Source: Jacaranda mimosifolia (lineage: Eukaryota; Streptophyta; Magnoliopsida; Lamiales; Bignoniaceae). From it: a DNA stretch of 64,000 nucleotides. Shown here one piece after another: positions 1-11,365 of the stretch. Position 1 is the first letter of the stretch, and every line of letters starts with the position of its first letter. The notes beneath the pieces are model-generated. The model saw only the letters and a program-made list of their open reading frames with translations. It made no database searches and was not told the origin of the DNA. A program made the translations under genes and the position numbers. The DNA lies in contig CM032124.1 of NCBI GenBank assembly GCA_018894105.1, positions 7,239,501 to 7,303,500 of the forward strand. The letters run 5' to 3'.

Positions 1-149
1 ATTTTTCTCTGTTTGGGAGTTGAGGGGAGGGAAGGTTCCAATTACATCTATTTCCAATGACATGAAAGAACCAGTTAAAAAGTCTTTTAAGCACTCAATT
101 TAAATAAAGACAGAACATGTTTGAAGAAAGCAAAATCTATATAATGTAC

Positions 150-3100
150 CTATTGACTGAGATAGAGTTGAGATTGAAATCATGAGCATTCGCATACGCC
201 CTTCGACATCTTGCAAGAGTAGCATCTTCTATACATGCTATCTACATTCAAAACAAACCTGACTTCATGTTGGAGCTGAAAAAAATAGAGATGCATGCTC
301 TTATTGAAAAAGATCAGATGATGTTACAAATTTAAAGTCTGAGATGCATACCTTGTTATGCACTCCATTATATGATGATACACCATTCTCCATCTTTGTT
401 GTCCATTCTAAAGAATTACCATTGGTAAAGTACAAGTTTTGCCCATTAATAAAACTCTTCGCAGCCAATAGTGAATTCTCCGAAGACACAGATTGATTGA
501 TATCCATTTCTTTGACTCGCTTAAGTTCATGGTCCTTGACCTGCCTTTAGTTATCCATTAACATAATCGTACGGAAAGACACAAAGTATTGCTGTTTAAA
601 GTGGAATATGAACATGACTATCAATGACAGTGAATTTTTAATCTTTAGAGTTTGATATGAAAGAATTTTCCATACAAGTCTTGTCTGTGTAAATAGATTT
701 ACGAAGTATTCAATCATCGCAAAGTCAATGGAATATATTACTGAATTAGAAGCTCTCATGCACTGGAACCTGTTAGAGGTCAATGTAACACTTATTAGCT
801 ATACAGCATACTTGGTCATAATTCTTAACACATTTCTATTATTTAATGATTATAGTACACAAACTGTAATTTAGAAAAGGGGGAGTACTCACTAACCTGC
901 TATCTAGTACTTTTAACTTTGATATATGCAAAGTGTAAATAACTTGCAAAACACAAAAACAGATTTATTATGATAATGAATAGCTTCAAGTGAAACATGT
1001 GGCAATTTTTTTTAGAATTTGACCTTTCTTGGATTTCAAGATCCATTTGGATGTCCAAGACTTACATAAAATTGATGACCAAACAATTTTTTTTAGAATC
1101 TTTAGCTTATTTTTGTAACACTATTCCTACTGCGTTATATGTTCTCTTTTAATATTTTATTTACCAGTATCTTTGCATATCTAAATTTTCAATACAATTA
1201 GTTCATTCTATTTTTGTTAAACATTATGGGTACCAAGTTGACCTCCAACCTGTTGCCTTAATCTAATAATAGAATTATGCAGTTGTGGATTAGTTCATCC
1301 CATCAATCCATTTGTGATTAACCTAAATTTTGTACCATCAAATGCTATCATATTTATCCCTAGTGAATTAACCTCTCCTTACAATAATTGAATGTCTTTT
1401 AACAACACATATTATATTGAAATTTCATTTTCCTTTCTCTTTTAGTTTACCTGAGGCATTTTCTGGTCTAGGATTACATCTAAGTAGTTTAGAGGATTTA
1501 GGATCCTAACTATTTTCTTCTACTGAATGCTTTCCTTCTCTAGTAGAATTTGATTCTTTCCTAACTTAGCTCTTATTTTATAATTAAGTTAGAGTACTAA
1601 AGAAAGGGTGTGAATGTCTTTTCACAATGACTAGGAACAGGTCCACCAATAGAAAGAATTCTACTAAATTATCAACAGTAGATCTGTCATTTTACTCATA
1701 CTGTACTGTCAATTTTCTTAAATCTATCATCTAGAAATTCTACACAAAAACCTGTAATTCAACTATCATTTTATATTAGAACAGAAGATGTTAGAAGAAT
1801 ATTATACCTTCCATAATTTGATAGTCTTATCATTTGCTGAAAGAATAAACAATGTTCCATTTGTTGCTGCAAACCACCTGACTTTATTGATCTTTTCTTC
1901 GATCTCAATGCTCTTCAAATAATCAAACTGAGAGAGGAATATATAATCAAGATTGGCACACCATGTAAAGTACATGGTCAAAATTGTCCATGTCCCGAAC
2001 CATCCAAAGAAACATACGAATACATTCCAAATTTTAGAATATGAAGAAACTACAAGCTGGAGCACATACCTCGGGCTCATGACTTTGGAACTCAGTTTTG
2101 TACTGAAATTTAGGATGCTTTGAAACAACACTATCAAGTTGCTCTAACTCATTCCGCAAAGTGAACTCAACAAAGTCCTGTAATGCAAATTAGAATAAAC
2201 ATTAGGTGTTGGAAATTAGAACTCAACATGGTGGAAATTAGAATACAAGAATGGTGGAAATTATTTTCTGTTATATAATAAGTAGACTTTAGAATATTAT
2301 AGTCTCTCGTAAGTCGTAATATTTCAAATTATAGTGAAAATCTCAAATTTTCAAACTACATGTAATTGTCAATATCTTTTTCAAAATTATGTTAGTAAAA
2401 TATTCATATTCTTAGAATAAGCAAATAAAGAATACATTAAAATTTCTTGGATATAATAATTAAATTTATCGCCCTAAACCCGCAACTCTCGATGATTAGG
2501 TGAGAAGGAAACGAAAATAAGGAGACAAGTTTACAGTCTAAATCTTATCTTTTGGAATCAAATATACTTTAGGTAATTTTTGACAAAGGCAAGTAATTCA
2601 TTTCATCTAAAAGTTAGAACTTTCAAACCAACGTTAAATTTGAGGAGGTAAATGTAACTGGACATACTGGGAAGGTGGCAATATATTGTACAAATCCTAA
2701 TTAACCCTGTGAAAAAGGAGTGAACATTTCATCCCACTGGCAATGCCAAAAACGTTAAACCACAAAATCATCAATTCCATAGCATTAGTTAGTTTAATAT
2801 TCATGCATCTCTCTTCTTTCTCCACTAAACGGTAAAACAAAAATGCAGTTGTGTAAAATTCCAAGAATTCTTTACCAGCCAAAAATTTGCGAAAAAGAAA
2901 AAAAAAATCACTTGCTGAGAACAAATTTAATGAAGAAAAGGGCAATTCGCACATCTTTACCACCCTTGTCCTCAAAAATGACAACGCGGCCGCCTCGGTC
3001 GCCTACAGCCAGGTGATTTCCATTCTTGTCGAATTCAATCGCCGAAATAATATCAACTGCAACGAAGAAAAATGAGCAAAAAAAAATACAAAATTTCGCA

Positions 3101-3285
3101 AGATAAACAAGTCGACGAAAGAAAGTTCAAAATATGGCGCGCGCCCCCCCGGGGAGGGGGGAGAGGGAGGTGGGGAAATTACTGTCTTGGACGTCTTCTC
3201 CGGGGACTTTATCGCCGAAGACTTGGGAGAACTTCCACTCCAAAGCGGCGGGAGAAGAAGAGTTTGAGTTCGAACTCAAACTCAT
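150..3285 (-). CDS. PP2A 55-kDa regulatory subunit B (B55), 5' part only
   Basis: Regulatory B subunit that gives protein phosphatase 2A its substrate specificity; a WD40 beta-propeller. Exons on the minus strand, in coding order: 3183-3285, 2953-3056, 2070-2177, 1808-1927, 352-540, 150-241. They join in frame (716 nt, about 238 residues of the roughly 500 usual). The start ATG at 3285 opens a Ser/Asn-rich leader, then [13 protein letters not shown] and the family hallmark [20 protein letters not shown] (exon 2). Exon 3 has [11 protein letters not shown], exon 4 [18 protein letters not shown] and [11 protein letters not shown], exon 6 [18 protein letters not shown]; all are B55 signatures. 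Exon 5 is the variable 63-residue loop seen in plant B55. The remaining propeller blades lie beyond the left edge. The exon 2 donor that keeps frame (GAT|GTGCGA) is weak; a better-looking GTAAAG 9 nt upstream would break the frame. Family assignment is very secure, exon 2 end less so. Confidence 0.93.
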
Positions 3286-3502
3286 GGCGGGCGAAATGAG
3301 AGCTCAGAATTACATCGTTCAGGCCACTAAATTAACAGCAGCTTAATTCAACTGTTGATCTTCTTGGTGTGTGTGCGTGCGTGTGTGTGAGAGAGAGAGG
3401 GAGGGAGGGAGCACTTGCAGGGAGGGGGGGGGCATGGGTTTTCCGTTATCCACTCGAATTTCAAGAAACTTTTTGCAACTGAAATGTCTAAAAATATATA
3501 TA
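3286..3502 (-). promoter_or_regulatory. 5' flank of the PP2A-B55 gene
   Basis: On the minus strand this stretch reads as CT/CA-rich tracts (plus-strand GT repeats at 3367-3388, GA/GGGA repeats at 3389-3410 and a G-run near 3422-3431). Pyrimidine-rich tracts just upstream of the ATG are common in plant 5' leaders. No TATA box was recognised. Promoter role is inferred from position. Confidence 0.4.
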
Positions 3503-4940
3503 GAGCAAATGTAATGAATGGTCCTTAAAATTTTAATTTAGAATTATTTTAGTTTTTAAATTTTAAAAATTTTATTTTTAGTTCCTAACGTTTGGATTTA
3601 GTTTCAATCTAGTTCTTAAGTTAATTTTTTGGCAATTTTTTAAGGGTAAAATTGTTAATTTATAATTTTATATTTCACTTTAGTCCCTATATAAAGTTTT
3701 ATATTCCACTTTAGTCCATGTATAAACTTTTATGTTCCAATTTAGTCTCTATGTTACTTTTTCTCTTTTTATAAATATATGTGCATGTGTGTATATATAA
3801 TTGATACTAATATATTATTATTAACATTAGATAATATATTATTGATATATTAGTATCATTTGTGATACTATTATAATTAATAATACTAATTGTATGATTA
3901 GTGATATATTAACAATAATAAAGATTATATTATAATAATTTTAATTATATTCATAATATATAGTATTAATAATATTGTTAATATAATAATTAATTATTAT
4001 TATTATTATTATAATATTACTACTACTAATAATAATACATGATATTAATAAATATTAAATTAATTTTATTATTATTAGTATAATTAATTGTAAGAATAAT
4101 AAGATTAATATTATCAATGATAATAATAGTATTATTATGATAATATAATTATATAATATTATTAGTATTATTATTGATATGGGGTAGCCCAACAAGTCCA
4201 GCCCAACAATATTCGACCAAGACAGTAATGTGATGTCGAGCGGCCCAATCGTCAATAGGCTCGGCCTATCAACTGCAACTCGACCTCGGGTTTTGTCAGC
4301 CAGGGTAATGCATCGGCACTACCTCATCGACCGAATTCTGGTCGACCCGAACCCAAGGCGTTCTCCCTTATTCGTCCAGTAAAATCTAACCTGAGCTAGA
4401 TCACGTCTTATCGATCACCTGAGAAGATATCATGCAGAAGTGATCATATCGACCATGGAGGTCGAGGAAAGGTAGTAGCCCCTCAACCGCACTAAATGCT
4501 CCACCAAGCGGCATGCCCCCGCATTAATGGCGCGTGCCACCACAATATTATTAATTATAATAGTATCACAAATGATATTAATATATAATAATATATTATT
4601 TAATGTTAATAATAATATTAGTATCAATTATATATATATACATGAACATATATTTATAAAAAGAAAAAAAGAAAAAGAAAAAAAAGTAATATAGAGACTA
4701 AATTGGAACATAAAATCTTATACAGGGACTAAAGTGGAACATAAAACCTTATATAGGGACTAAAGTGAAAATTAACTATAAATTGATATTTTTGCCCTTA
4801 AAAAGTTGCCGAAAAATTGACTTAGGGACTACATTGAAACTAAATCCAAACTTTAGGGACTAAAAAAGAAAATTTTAAAGTTTGAGAACTAAAGTGATTC
4901 TAAACTAAAACTTTAGGGACCATTTATGACATTTGCCTAT
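3503..4940. mobile_element. Foldback / long-TIR nonautonomous element with an inserted LTR fragment
   Basis: Two arms of roughly 400 bp (about 3503-3896 and 4546-4940) are inverted repeats of each other. The ends read GCAAATGTAATGAATGGTCC on the left and, reverse complemented, GCAAATGTCATAAATGGTCC on the right. Arms carry repeated 'ttagtccctat'-type phrases typical of plant long-TIR elements. Flanks are TATATA-rich so a target-site duplication cannot be read. The core holds AT-rich filler plus a GC-richer LTR fragment. No transposase is visible. Confidence 0.75.
4175..4548 (+). mobile_element. Fragment of an LTR related to the solo LTR at 36183
   Basis: Begins TGATATGGGGTAGCCCAA, matching the start of the solo LTR at 36183 (TGATATGGGGTGGCCCAA). 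Shares with it the phrases 'tcgaccat(g/a)gaggtcgag', 'gcggcatgcc(c/t)ccgcatt' and 'atggcgc(g/a)tg'. The match stops near 4545, about a third of the way through the other copy, so this is a truncated or variant LTR sitting inside the foldback element. No clear TSD. Confidence 0.65.
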
Positions 4941-5146
4941 ATATATAATATATTTGCAATTTTAATTTAATGTATTTTGATCTTTCTTTAATAGGAAAGG
5001 GTGAAGCCGCACTCTCCAACGACCATCATTTTAATTGACTCTAATGTAATCATGAAAAATGTTTGAGCAAAAACCCCGGGGGGGGGGGGTGAATATATAT
5101 ATATATATATATAGTTGTGTAATCCTTGTGTTTGTTGGGAAAGTTA

Positions 5147-5499
5147 AGGCCCGTTTGGTTTTATTTTTATACCTCATTTTCACATTTTTTACTATTTAAA
5201 AATTGAAGTATATTATTTTTTATATATTTTCACTCGACATTATTTTTATTTTTATTTTCAAAATACATTTCTCAATAACATATATATCTTTTCCCAATAA
5301 TTTATATATTTTTTCTCTATTTTATTATTATTATCTCTATTCACTTACAACCAACTAAACATAACATAATCATTATTTTTCCAAGAATCTATCTAAATAC
5401 AAACTTATTTTAAATTTATTTTCGCTAATTACTTTTTAAAATTTTAAAAATGATGAAAATAAAAAATGAAAATGAAAATAAATCCAAATGGGCACTTAA
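5147..5499. mobile_element. MITE, 'GCCCGTTTGG' family, copy 1
   Basis: Starts GGCCCGTTTGGTTTTATTTT and ends with the inverted counterpart AATAAATCCAAATGGGCAC; TTAAG lies directly outside both ends and may be the target duplication. AT-rich, no coding capacity. Two further members are at about 17643 and 46973. Confidence 0.65.
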
Positions 5500-6360
5500 G
5501 GCGATCATGTTCCATCTCCAGTGAGAGTATATGGTGCAATTTTAACGTGTGATTATTTGGCAAAGCTAATTTTTGTTCTTATTTACTTTCAATTTTATTA
5601 AGTATTACATATTGCAAGATTATTTTATTGAAGTTCCTTTGCTCCCTAATTTAAAATTATGGCTCTATTTATATATTTTTTATTTACCACGCACATATAC
5701 TAAGATTTATTCTATCGCTTTCCTAAAAAAAAAAAAAAAATTACCACCACATATACTAAGATTTATCATGATTCGAATTTTAAAATTTACATTTATATGT
5801 ATAAATGAAGACACTATCATTAAATTAATTGGCCAATTGACAACTCCATACTTATACGATATAATTGACTTTACACTTACAATAAGCAATCAATACAAGT
5901 TATTAGAAAATACTCGTCTCTATTCATCTAACATTGATAAAAACAACAAAAGAAAAGGAAAACTATTCCATTTTAATCAAATACAAATTATTAATTATAC
6001 GACATAATAATAAATTCATGAATTATATATTATTAAGTCAATGAATTTACAAATTGTACAAATTTAAAAAATTAAAATCTATTATATATCTGTTAAGTCT
6101 ATCAAAAACTTAAAAAATTTACTATCACTGAACAACAATAAATCATTTTTGTTCGATACAATTGATTCAATAAATTTAGAAATAGTAAAACTACAAGTTA
6201 TCATTCAATAAATTTATAAATAGTAAAACTACAAGTTTGACTTAATGATTTTTTGGAACTATGACATATAATAAATAAAATGAATGTTCTCTCAAAAAAA
6301 TATAAAATAAACAAAATGCGGGAGCACGCACAACCACACACATGCATACATACACATTTG
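5500..6360. other. AT-rich intergenic DNA, no gene
   Basis: Highly AT-rich, with a poly(A) run near 5727-5741. An open frame of 144 codons (5573-6007) is low-complexity Ile/Tyr/Lys/Leu and matches nothing I recognise; judged spurious. Confidence 0.6.
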
Positions 6361-6375
6361 TCTGTTAAAATTAGA

Positions 6376-6610
6376 TTCAAGTTGGGCCCATGTGATTAGT
6401 AGGAGGCCCATCTTTGAATTGCCCAAAGCCCTAAAGCAGAAGCCCTCGCAGCCCTTCCCTTTGGACTGCAATGCCTAGGACCTGAAGACTGAAGAGGTTA
6501 GTGTTAATGGCACATAGGCAATTGGGTTTGGGCTTGAATGTCTCGTAGGAGCTGTAGTAAATCGATAATTGGCGCAATTATTGGGCTTCAAGAGAAAGGC
6601 CCATTTATTT
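6376..6610. promoter_or_regulatory. Orphan promoter-like segment with GGCCCA/TGGGC motifs
   Basis: A short GC-richer island with GGGCCCA (about 6385), GGCCCATC (about 6405), GCCCAAAGCCCTAAAG (about 6421, resembling a site II plus telo-box pair) and, in opposite orientation, TTGGGCTT and GGCCCATT (6580-6605). Such motif clusters mark plant promoters of ribosomal and organelle-protein genes. No coding sequence follows on either strand, so it may be a captured or decayed promoter. Function is inference. Confidence 0.35.
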
Positions 6611-6649
6611 CTTCAATATATTTATTTAATTTTTTTATATTTATACACA

Positions 6650-6712
6650 CACGTTAGAGGTGCTCATCTTACACTATATGTGTGAGACTTATGTCAATGG
6701 GCCAAATACCAC
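6650..6712 (-). repeat. Possible SINE relic
   Basis: On the minus strand the phrase TTTGGCCCATTGACATAAGTC resembles the A-box region of the better preserved SINE at 21223-21340 (GGCCCAGCGGCATAAGTC). The B box is not recognisable. Probably a decayed fragment. Confidence 0.35.
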
Positions 6713-6923
6713 CAGCATTTATTTAATTTAAGAGTATATGATCAATAATACGTAATTGAATAGACTTGGTACTAATAATAATCACGTGATAATCAAATTT
6801 ATAATATTGTTAATGTTTGTTAATGATTTATATTAGTCTAGCACAAGACGTGCACATGAATTAAGCACATACCATTCTAAATCTCCAATTAAGCCCACTT
6901 TCTAGCTATTTTCTACCTAAGGT

Positions 6924-7471
6924 CAATGATTGAGAAATCGGACTGGATCGGCCGGTTTGATCGCTTTAATCGAGAACCAGCCAAGGTCTCGGTCCGGTTT
7001 AATATACAAAACCAATTTATTAAAAAATTGATTCAATCAGTGGATCGATTTTTAAAAAAACCAATTTTTAGTTTTTTTAAATAAAAATCAAAAACTAATT
7101 AAATAAATATTTTTTTATTTATATTTGAAACTTTTATGTTATTTCAATTGGTGTTAATTATTTTTGTAAGTTGTAATGAATTATGTAAGGATATTTTCTA
7201 GCAAGTCTTTCATGAGTTGATATTTTAAATTGATGTAGAGATATTATTATCAGTAGAGTTTGGAGAAAATTTCATGATACTAGGCAATTTTTATTTTTTT
7301 CCCTTTACATATATATATATATACATTTTTTATATTTCTAATATATTTATATAATATTAAATATAATTATGATATCATACCTATTGAACCGATAGTTAAA
7401 CTGGTTGAACCGATCAAACTAGTAACCAATAAGACTACCAATTTGATCACCGATCCGATTTTTCAAACATT
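6924..7471. mobile_element. MULE-type MITE with 9-bp TSD
   Basis: 548-bp noncoding element bounded by a perfect 9-bp duplication ACCTAAGGT (6915-6923 and 7472-7480). Terminal inverted repeats: left CAATGATTGAGAAATCGG, right (reverse complement) AATGTTTGAAAAATCGG, followed on both sides by further inverted 'ccggtt/aaccgg' similarity. A 9-bp duplication is the hallmark of Mutator-like elements. Confidence 0.85.
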
Positions 7472-7622
7472 ACCTAAGGTTGCTTAAGATTTTTTCTCAA
7501 AACTTGTCTCATTCTTTACTGAGATTTTCATGTCTAGAAACTTCATAAAAAATGTTATAAAATCAACTTCGAGAATTTTCCTTTTAAGATTTTATTTGTA
7601 TTGCAGGCACGTGCTAACAAGC

Positions 7623-7956
7623 TAGAGGTGTAAATGAGATGAGACAATTTGCAACTAGTTCAAGCTTGTCAGTTAAATGAGTCGAGTTGAGTCGAGTCAA
7701 GCTCAATAATATTTGGCTCAAAAAGTTCGCAAGCCTAAACAAGCTTTTTTATATTTTATACATACAATTATATATAATAAAGTGCATAAAGATAAGTAAA
7801 TAATAATAATAATAATGAGATGAGACAATTTGCAAGCAATTCAAGCTTGTCAGTTAAATGAGTCGAGTTGAGTTCAATAATATTCGGCTCAAAAAGTTCG
7901 CAAGCCTGAACAAGTTTTTTTATATTTTATACATACAATTATATATAATAAAGTGC

Positions 7957-7998
<42 letters not shown>

Positions 7999-8257
7999 TT
8001 TTATTTGTTATATTTAGGAAAAAAAATATTTTTTTTTTTGAAAAATTTATAATTATAGATTTTATTTTGAGTTTAAATTAGTTCGAACTAATCCAAACCT
8101 ATACGAGTTCGAGTTCATCTGAACTTATATGAATCGAGCTTTTCTTCTTCCCTATAACAAGTCTTATCGAATCGAGCTCGCCTAAGCCTTCGTTTATTTA
8201 ATGAACCGAGCTTGAACTCGCTAGATTCGGGCTCGATTAGACTAGTTTACACCTCTA
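7623..8257. mobile_element. hAT-type MITE, 'TAGAGGTGTAAA' family, copy 1
   Basis: Perfect 12-bp terminal inverted repeat TAGAGGTGTAAA at both ends. Flanked by an 8-bp direct repeat with one mismatch (TAACAAGC 7615-7622; TAGCAAGC 8258-8265), as hAT transposons leave. Contains an internal tandem duplication with a 181-bp period (phrase GAGATGAGACAATTTGCAA at 7636 and 7817) and an (ATA)n microsatellite near 7960-7996. No transposase. Confidence 0.87.
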
Positions 8258-8265
8258 TAGCAAGC

Positions 8266-8601
8266 ATGGGCGTACTCTTATGGGGGAGTTTTTTTTTTTT
8301 TTTTTTTGTCTTTTTTTCTTTTCTTTTGGTTTGTATTGCTGGTTTTTTCTTCTTTTCTTTTCACTTTGTAATTTTGTGGTGGTGGAAGCATGCAGTTCTC
8401 TGGTTGATTGCTAATTGTTACTTAATCAATTATAACTAAGAAAGAACAATATTATTGTTTGGCTAGCTCATATTATCAGTAATTCTTAATTTCAAAATCA
8501 TTCTATTTTTAGTTTTTAAATGCCCATTCTACATTTTTCGGAGCAGCTCCTTACAAATATTAAAGGAGTGCCTTTACATGAACTAATATTAACTTCTCAA
8601 C
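8266..8601. other. Intergenic spacer between two MITEs
   Basis: Contains a T-rich stretch (8289-8360) and no convincing gene. Confidence 0.6.
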
Positions 8602-8609
8602 CAATTGAA

Positions 8610-9176
8610 TAGAGATGCAAACGAACTAAACCAGCTCGCGAGCCTGATGAGCTGGCTCGAAAAATATTTGAGCTTGAGTTTGAGCCGAGCTCGAGCCAAA
8701 TAATTCTAGCTCATAGGTTCGCGAACCGGTATTTTTTTTTAAAAAATAATATTTATATCTAAAAATTATAATAATACATTAATTATTTATATATTATAAA
8801 ATAATTTCACATTTCGAGCTCGAGCCTATAATTTTATCATAACATTGAGCTTAACGAATCCAGTCTAGTAGAGTTCGAGCCTCAATTTTCTGAGCTCACT
8901 TTGATAATTTTTTCAAGCTCAAGCTCGAGTTCGCATCAAATGAACCAAGTCTGAGCTCGTTATATCTAAAAATTATAATAATACATTAATTATTTATATA
9001 TTATAAAATAATTTCACATTTCGAGCTCGAGCCTATAATTTTATCATAACATTGAGCTTAACGAATCCAGTCGAGTAGAGTTCGAGCCTCAATTTTCTGA
9101 GCTCACTTTGATAATTTTTTCAAGCTCAAGCTCGAGCTTGAAAAAATTATCAAAGTTCAACTCGTTTGCATCCCTA
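8610..9176. mobile_element. hAT-type MITE, related family, copy 2
   Basis: Ends TAGAGATGCAAACGA and, inverted, TAGGGATGCAAACGAG; same 'gagctcgagcc' body phrases as the elements at 7623 and 44219. Degenerate 8-bp flanking repeat CAATTGAA (8602-8609) / TAATTGAG (9177-9184). Holds an internal direct duplication of about 178 bp (8754-8931 and 8961-9138, offset 207). Confidence 0.8.
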
Positions 9177-9184
9177 TAATTGAG

Positions 9185-11365
9185 TTTTCTATTTTGAAGA
9201 TTAAAATAGAAGAACAATGATACATGAATTTCACCTCATATCCAATGTGATTTTGTTTTTTAACATCTAATAACAAAATCAGTCCTTATCGATATCCAAT
9301 AATTTTGATGACCTATTGAAAACAATTTTGTGGTGTAAAAATGCAGAGGAAAAAGAGTGGGGAAAAGAAGACAAATTCTTCATCACCTTTATAGTGACAG
9401 ATGCATTTCCTATTTTTCTTTTTTAATTTTTTTTTATAGGCCTCAAATGGCTTATCTCAATGGCCTTCCCTTCTATCTCCTTAGCAAGAGTTATGTTGTT
9501 CCTTATCCTCTTTAGTCCATTGTTTGTGGATTAATTTTAATTTTTTTTTTTTTTGAATGATAAGATTTTTCAATGAATGGACATCAATATTGGGCCAATC
9601 CTATCAAAATTGGCACATGTAAGTAAAATATGGTTCCAAAACAAAAACAATGTGGGATAACTTAGGAAAATGTTTTCTTTGGTGACTCCTTTCATTTGCA
9701 AAATTTAGCAAGTCACGTTTGTTGTTACTCCGATACCATAAATATTAAAATTTAGAATGCTTCAAAATAAATTTTTATTTTCTTAAATAGAATCTATTTT
9801 TTTAAAACTATTCTTTAATTTAAATTAATAATATGATACCACTAACTCTTAAACAGATAATATCATATGGATATACAAAATTTCCACTTACTCGACTCCA
9901 ATTTAGAATTTCCTAACAAAATTCCCTGGCGAGTCAAAATGAAGCTATAATGTTGAGATAGATGAAGTATTGACTGTATTGTAATAAACTTGTATAGAGT
10001 ACATGATCCAAGTTCTTTACATACATGACTTAAATTGTAATATTATTCCCCTATTTATTCAATGTGATATTTCCAATTTGACCATATATATATATATATA
10101 TATACACACCTCTTGACACGCATACACTATTCAAACTTCACCTGAAATTTATCCTTAAAATTAAGTCCATTGATAGTTGGTAAAATTAAATGAAGATAGC
10201 ATCCTATAGCTGGATTTGTTGTGCTCAGCCTCAGTCCCAGCCTCAGGCACAAAAAATTATTAACCAACTAACCACATCTGCAAAGGGAAACATAGTTAGA
10301 TTTATATATTCTTGTGTCCTACACAAAGGAGCTGTCCATGCACATGAAGTTGTCCTAATTAGAAGGACTAAAGAACTAGTAATTTAAGACAGAGATGGAT
10401 TCACACCCTGTCTAGCTGTGGGCAATTGTTCTCACACAAAAACATAGTTAACAATTTGGTGACTTTGCCCACTCTCCCTTGGGTAATTTACAAGAAAATG
10501 CTGCACATTGCAACAATTATAATATTTTACAATTATTTTTTTAAATGAAATGTAACTTAACAATATGGATCTTTGAAAAGTTAGTCCGATGATATTGTCC
10601 TCAATTAATTGGATGTCATTGTCATATAGTAATGAACTATACTTAAAAATAAAAGAAAAAAAAAATTTCACATGACAAAATTATAAGAAAAACCCTTTTA
10701 TAAACTTATAATTACTCAATTTATATTGTTAGGAATTTCAACATCCAATCATAATCTTAGCAATAGATTAATGCCAACACATGTAAATGAAGGGCAATAA
10801 ACAGCAAGGATTCCCCTTCCAAGTCTCTTGTCTTCTTGAGTGTGTCACTTTCTTATTTGTACAGATTTGTCAAAAGCATTGAAATTAAAACAATACTCTC
10901 TCACTCTCTTTCATTCATGGCCAAGAATCAGAAAGGAGGTGATAACAATATATCCTCTGTCTTCATTTAATGTGAACCCTTTTTCCATTGGAATCTCTCT
11001 CTCTCTCTCTCTCTTATCTTCAGTGCATTTCATACACTGGCCTGAGTTGCACTGTCAGTCTCATGTGCACTATCCCCAACTGAAACTTTCATCCACCACT
11101 AGCACTCTATTATCTATTTCACTCTCTTCTTTCAATCATTAATTTATTTTTACTACTCTCTCTCTCCCTCTTAACACCCCCCCGCCCCCCCCCCCCTCCC
11201 CAACAAAATATTTATATGTTCTAGTGTGCAGAAGAAATGGACAACTTAGTCTGCTAATTAGTTAAGGAATTTCAGCAATGTGAGAATGGTACTTGGCAGT
11301 TGCAAAGACATTGTTCATGCAAGTATCATACTAGTATGACATAATTTTTCTACATTTTTGGAGAA
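9185..11365. other. Intergenic region and probable 5' flank of the downstream gene
   Basis: No gene recognised. Holds a (TA)n run at 10084-10104, a (CT)n run near 10989-11013 and another CT-rich run at 11155-11172, then a C-rich tract at 11176-11202. The CT tracts 200-370 nt before the ATG at 11366 could be part of a Y-patch promoter or 5' leader. Confidence 0.5.

Noticed and set aside
5573..6007. Plus-strand open frame of 144 codons
   Set aside because: Low-complexity Ile/Leu/Tyr/Lys composition from AT-rich DNA.
7858..8052. Frame with a poly-Ile stretch
   Set aside because: Product of the (ATA)n microsatellite in a MITE.
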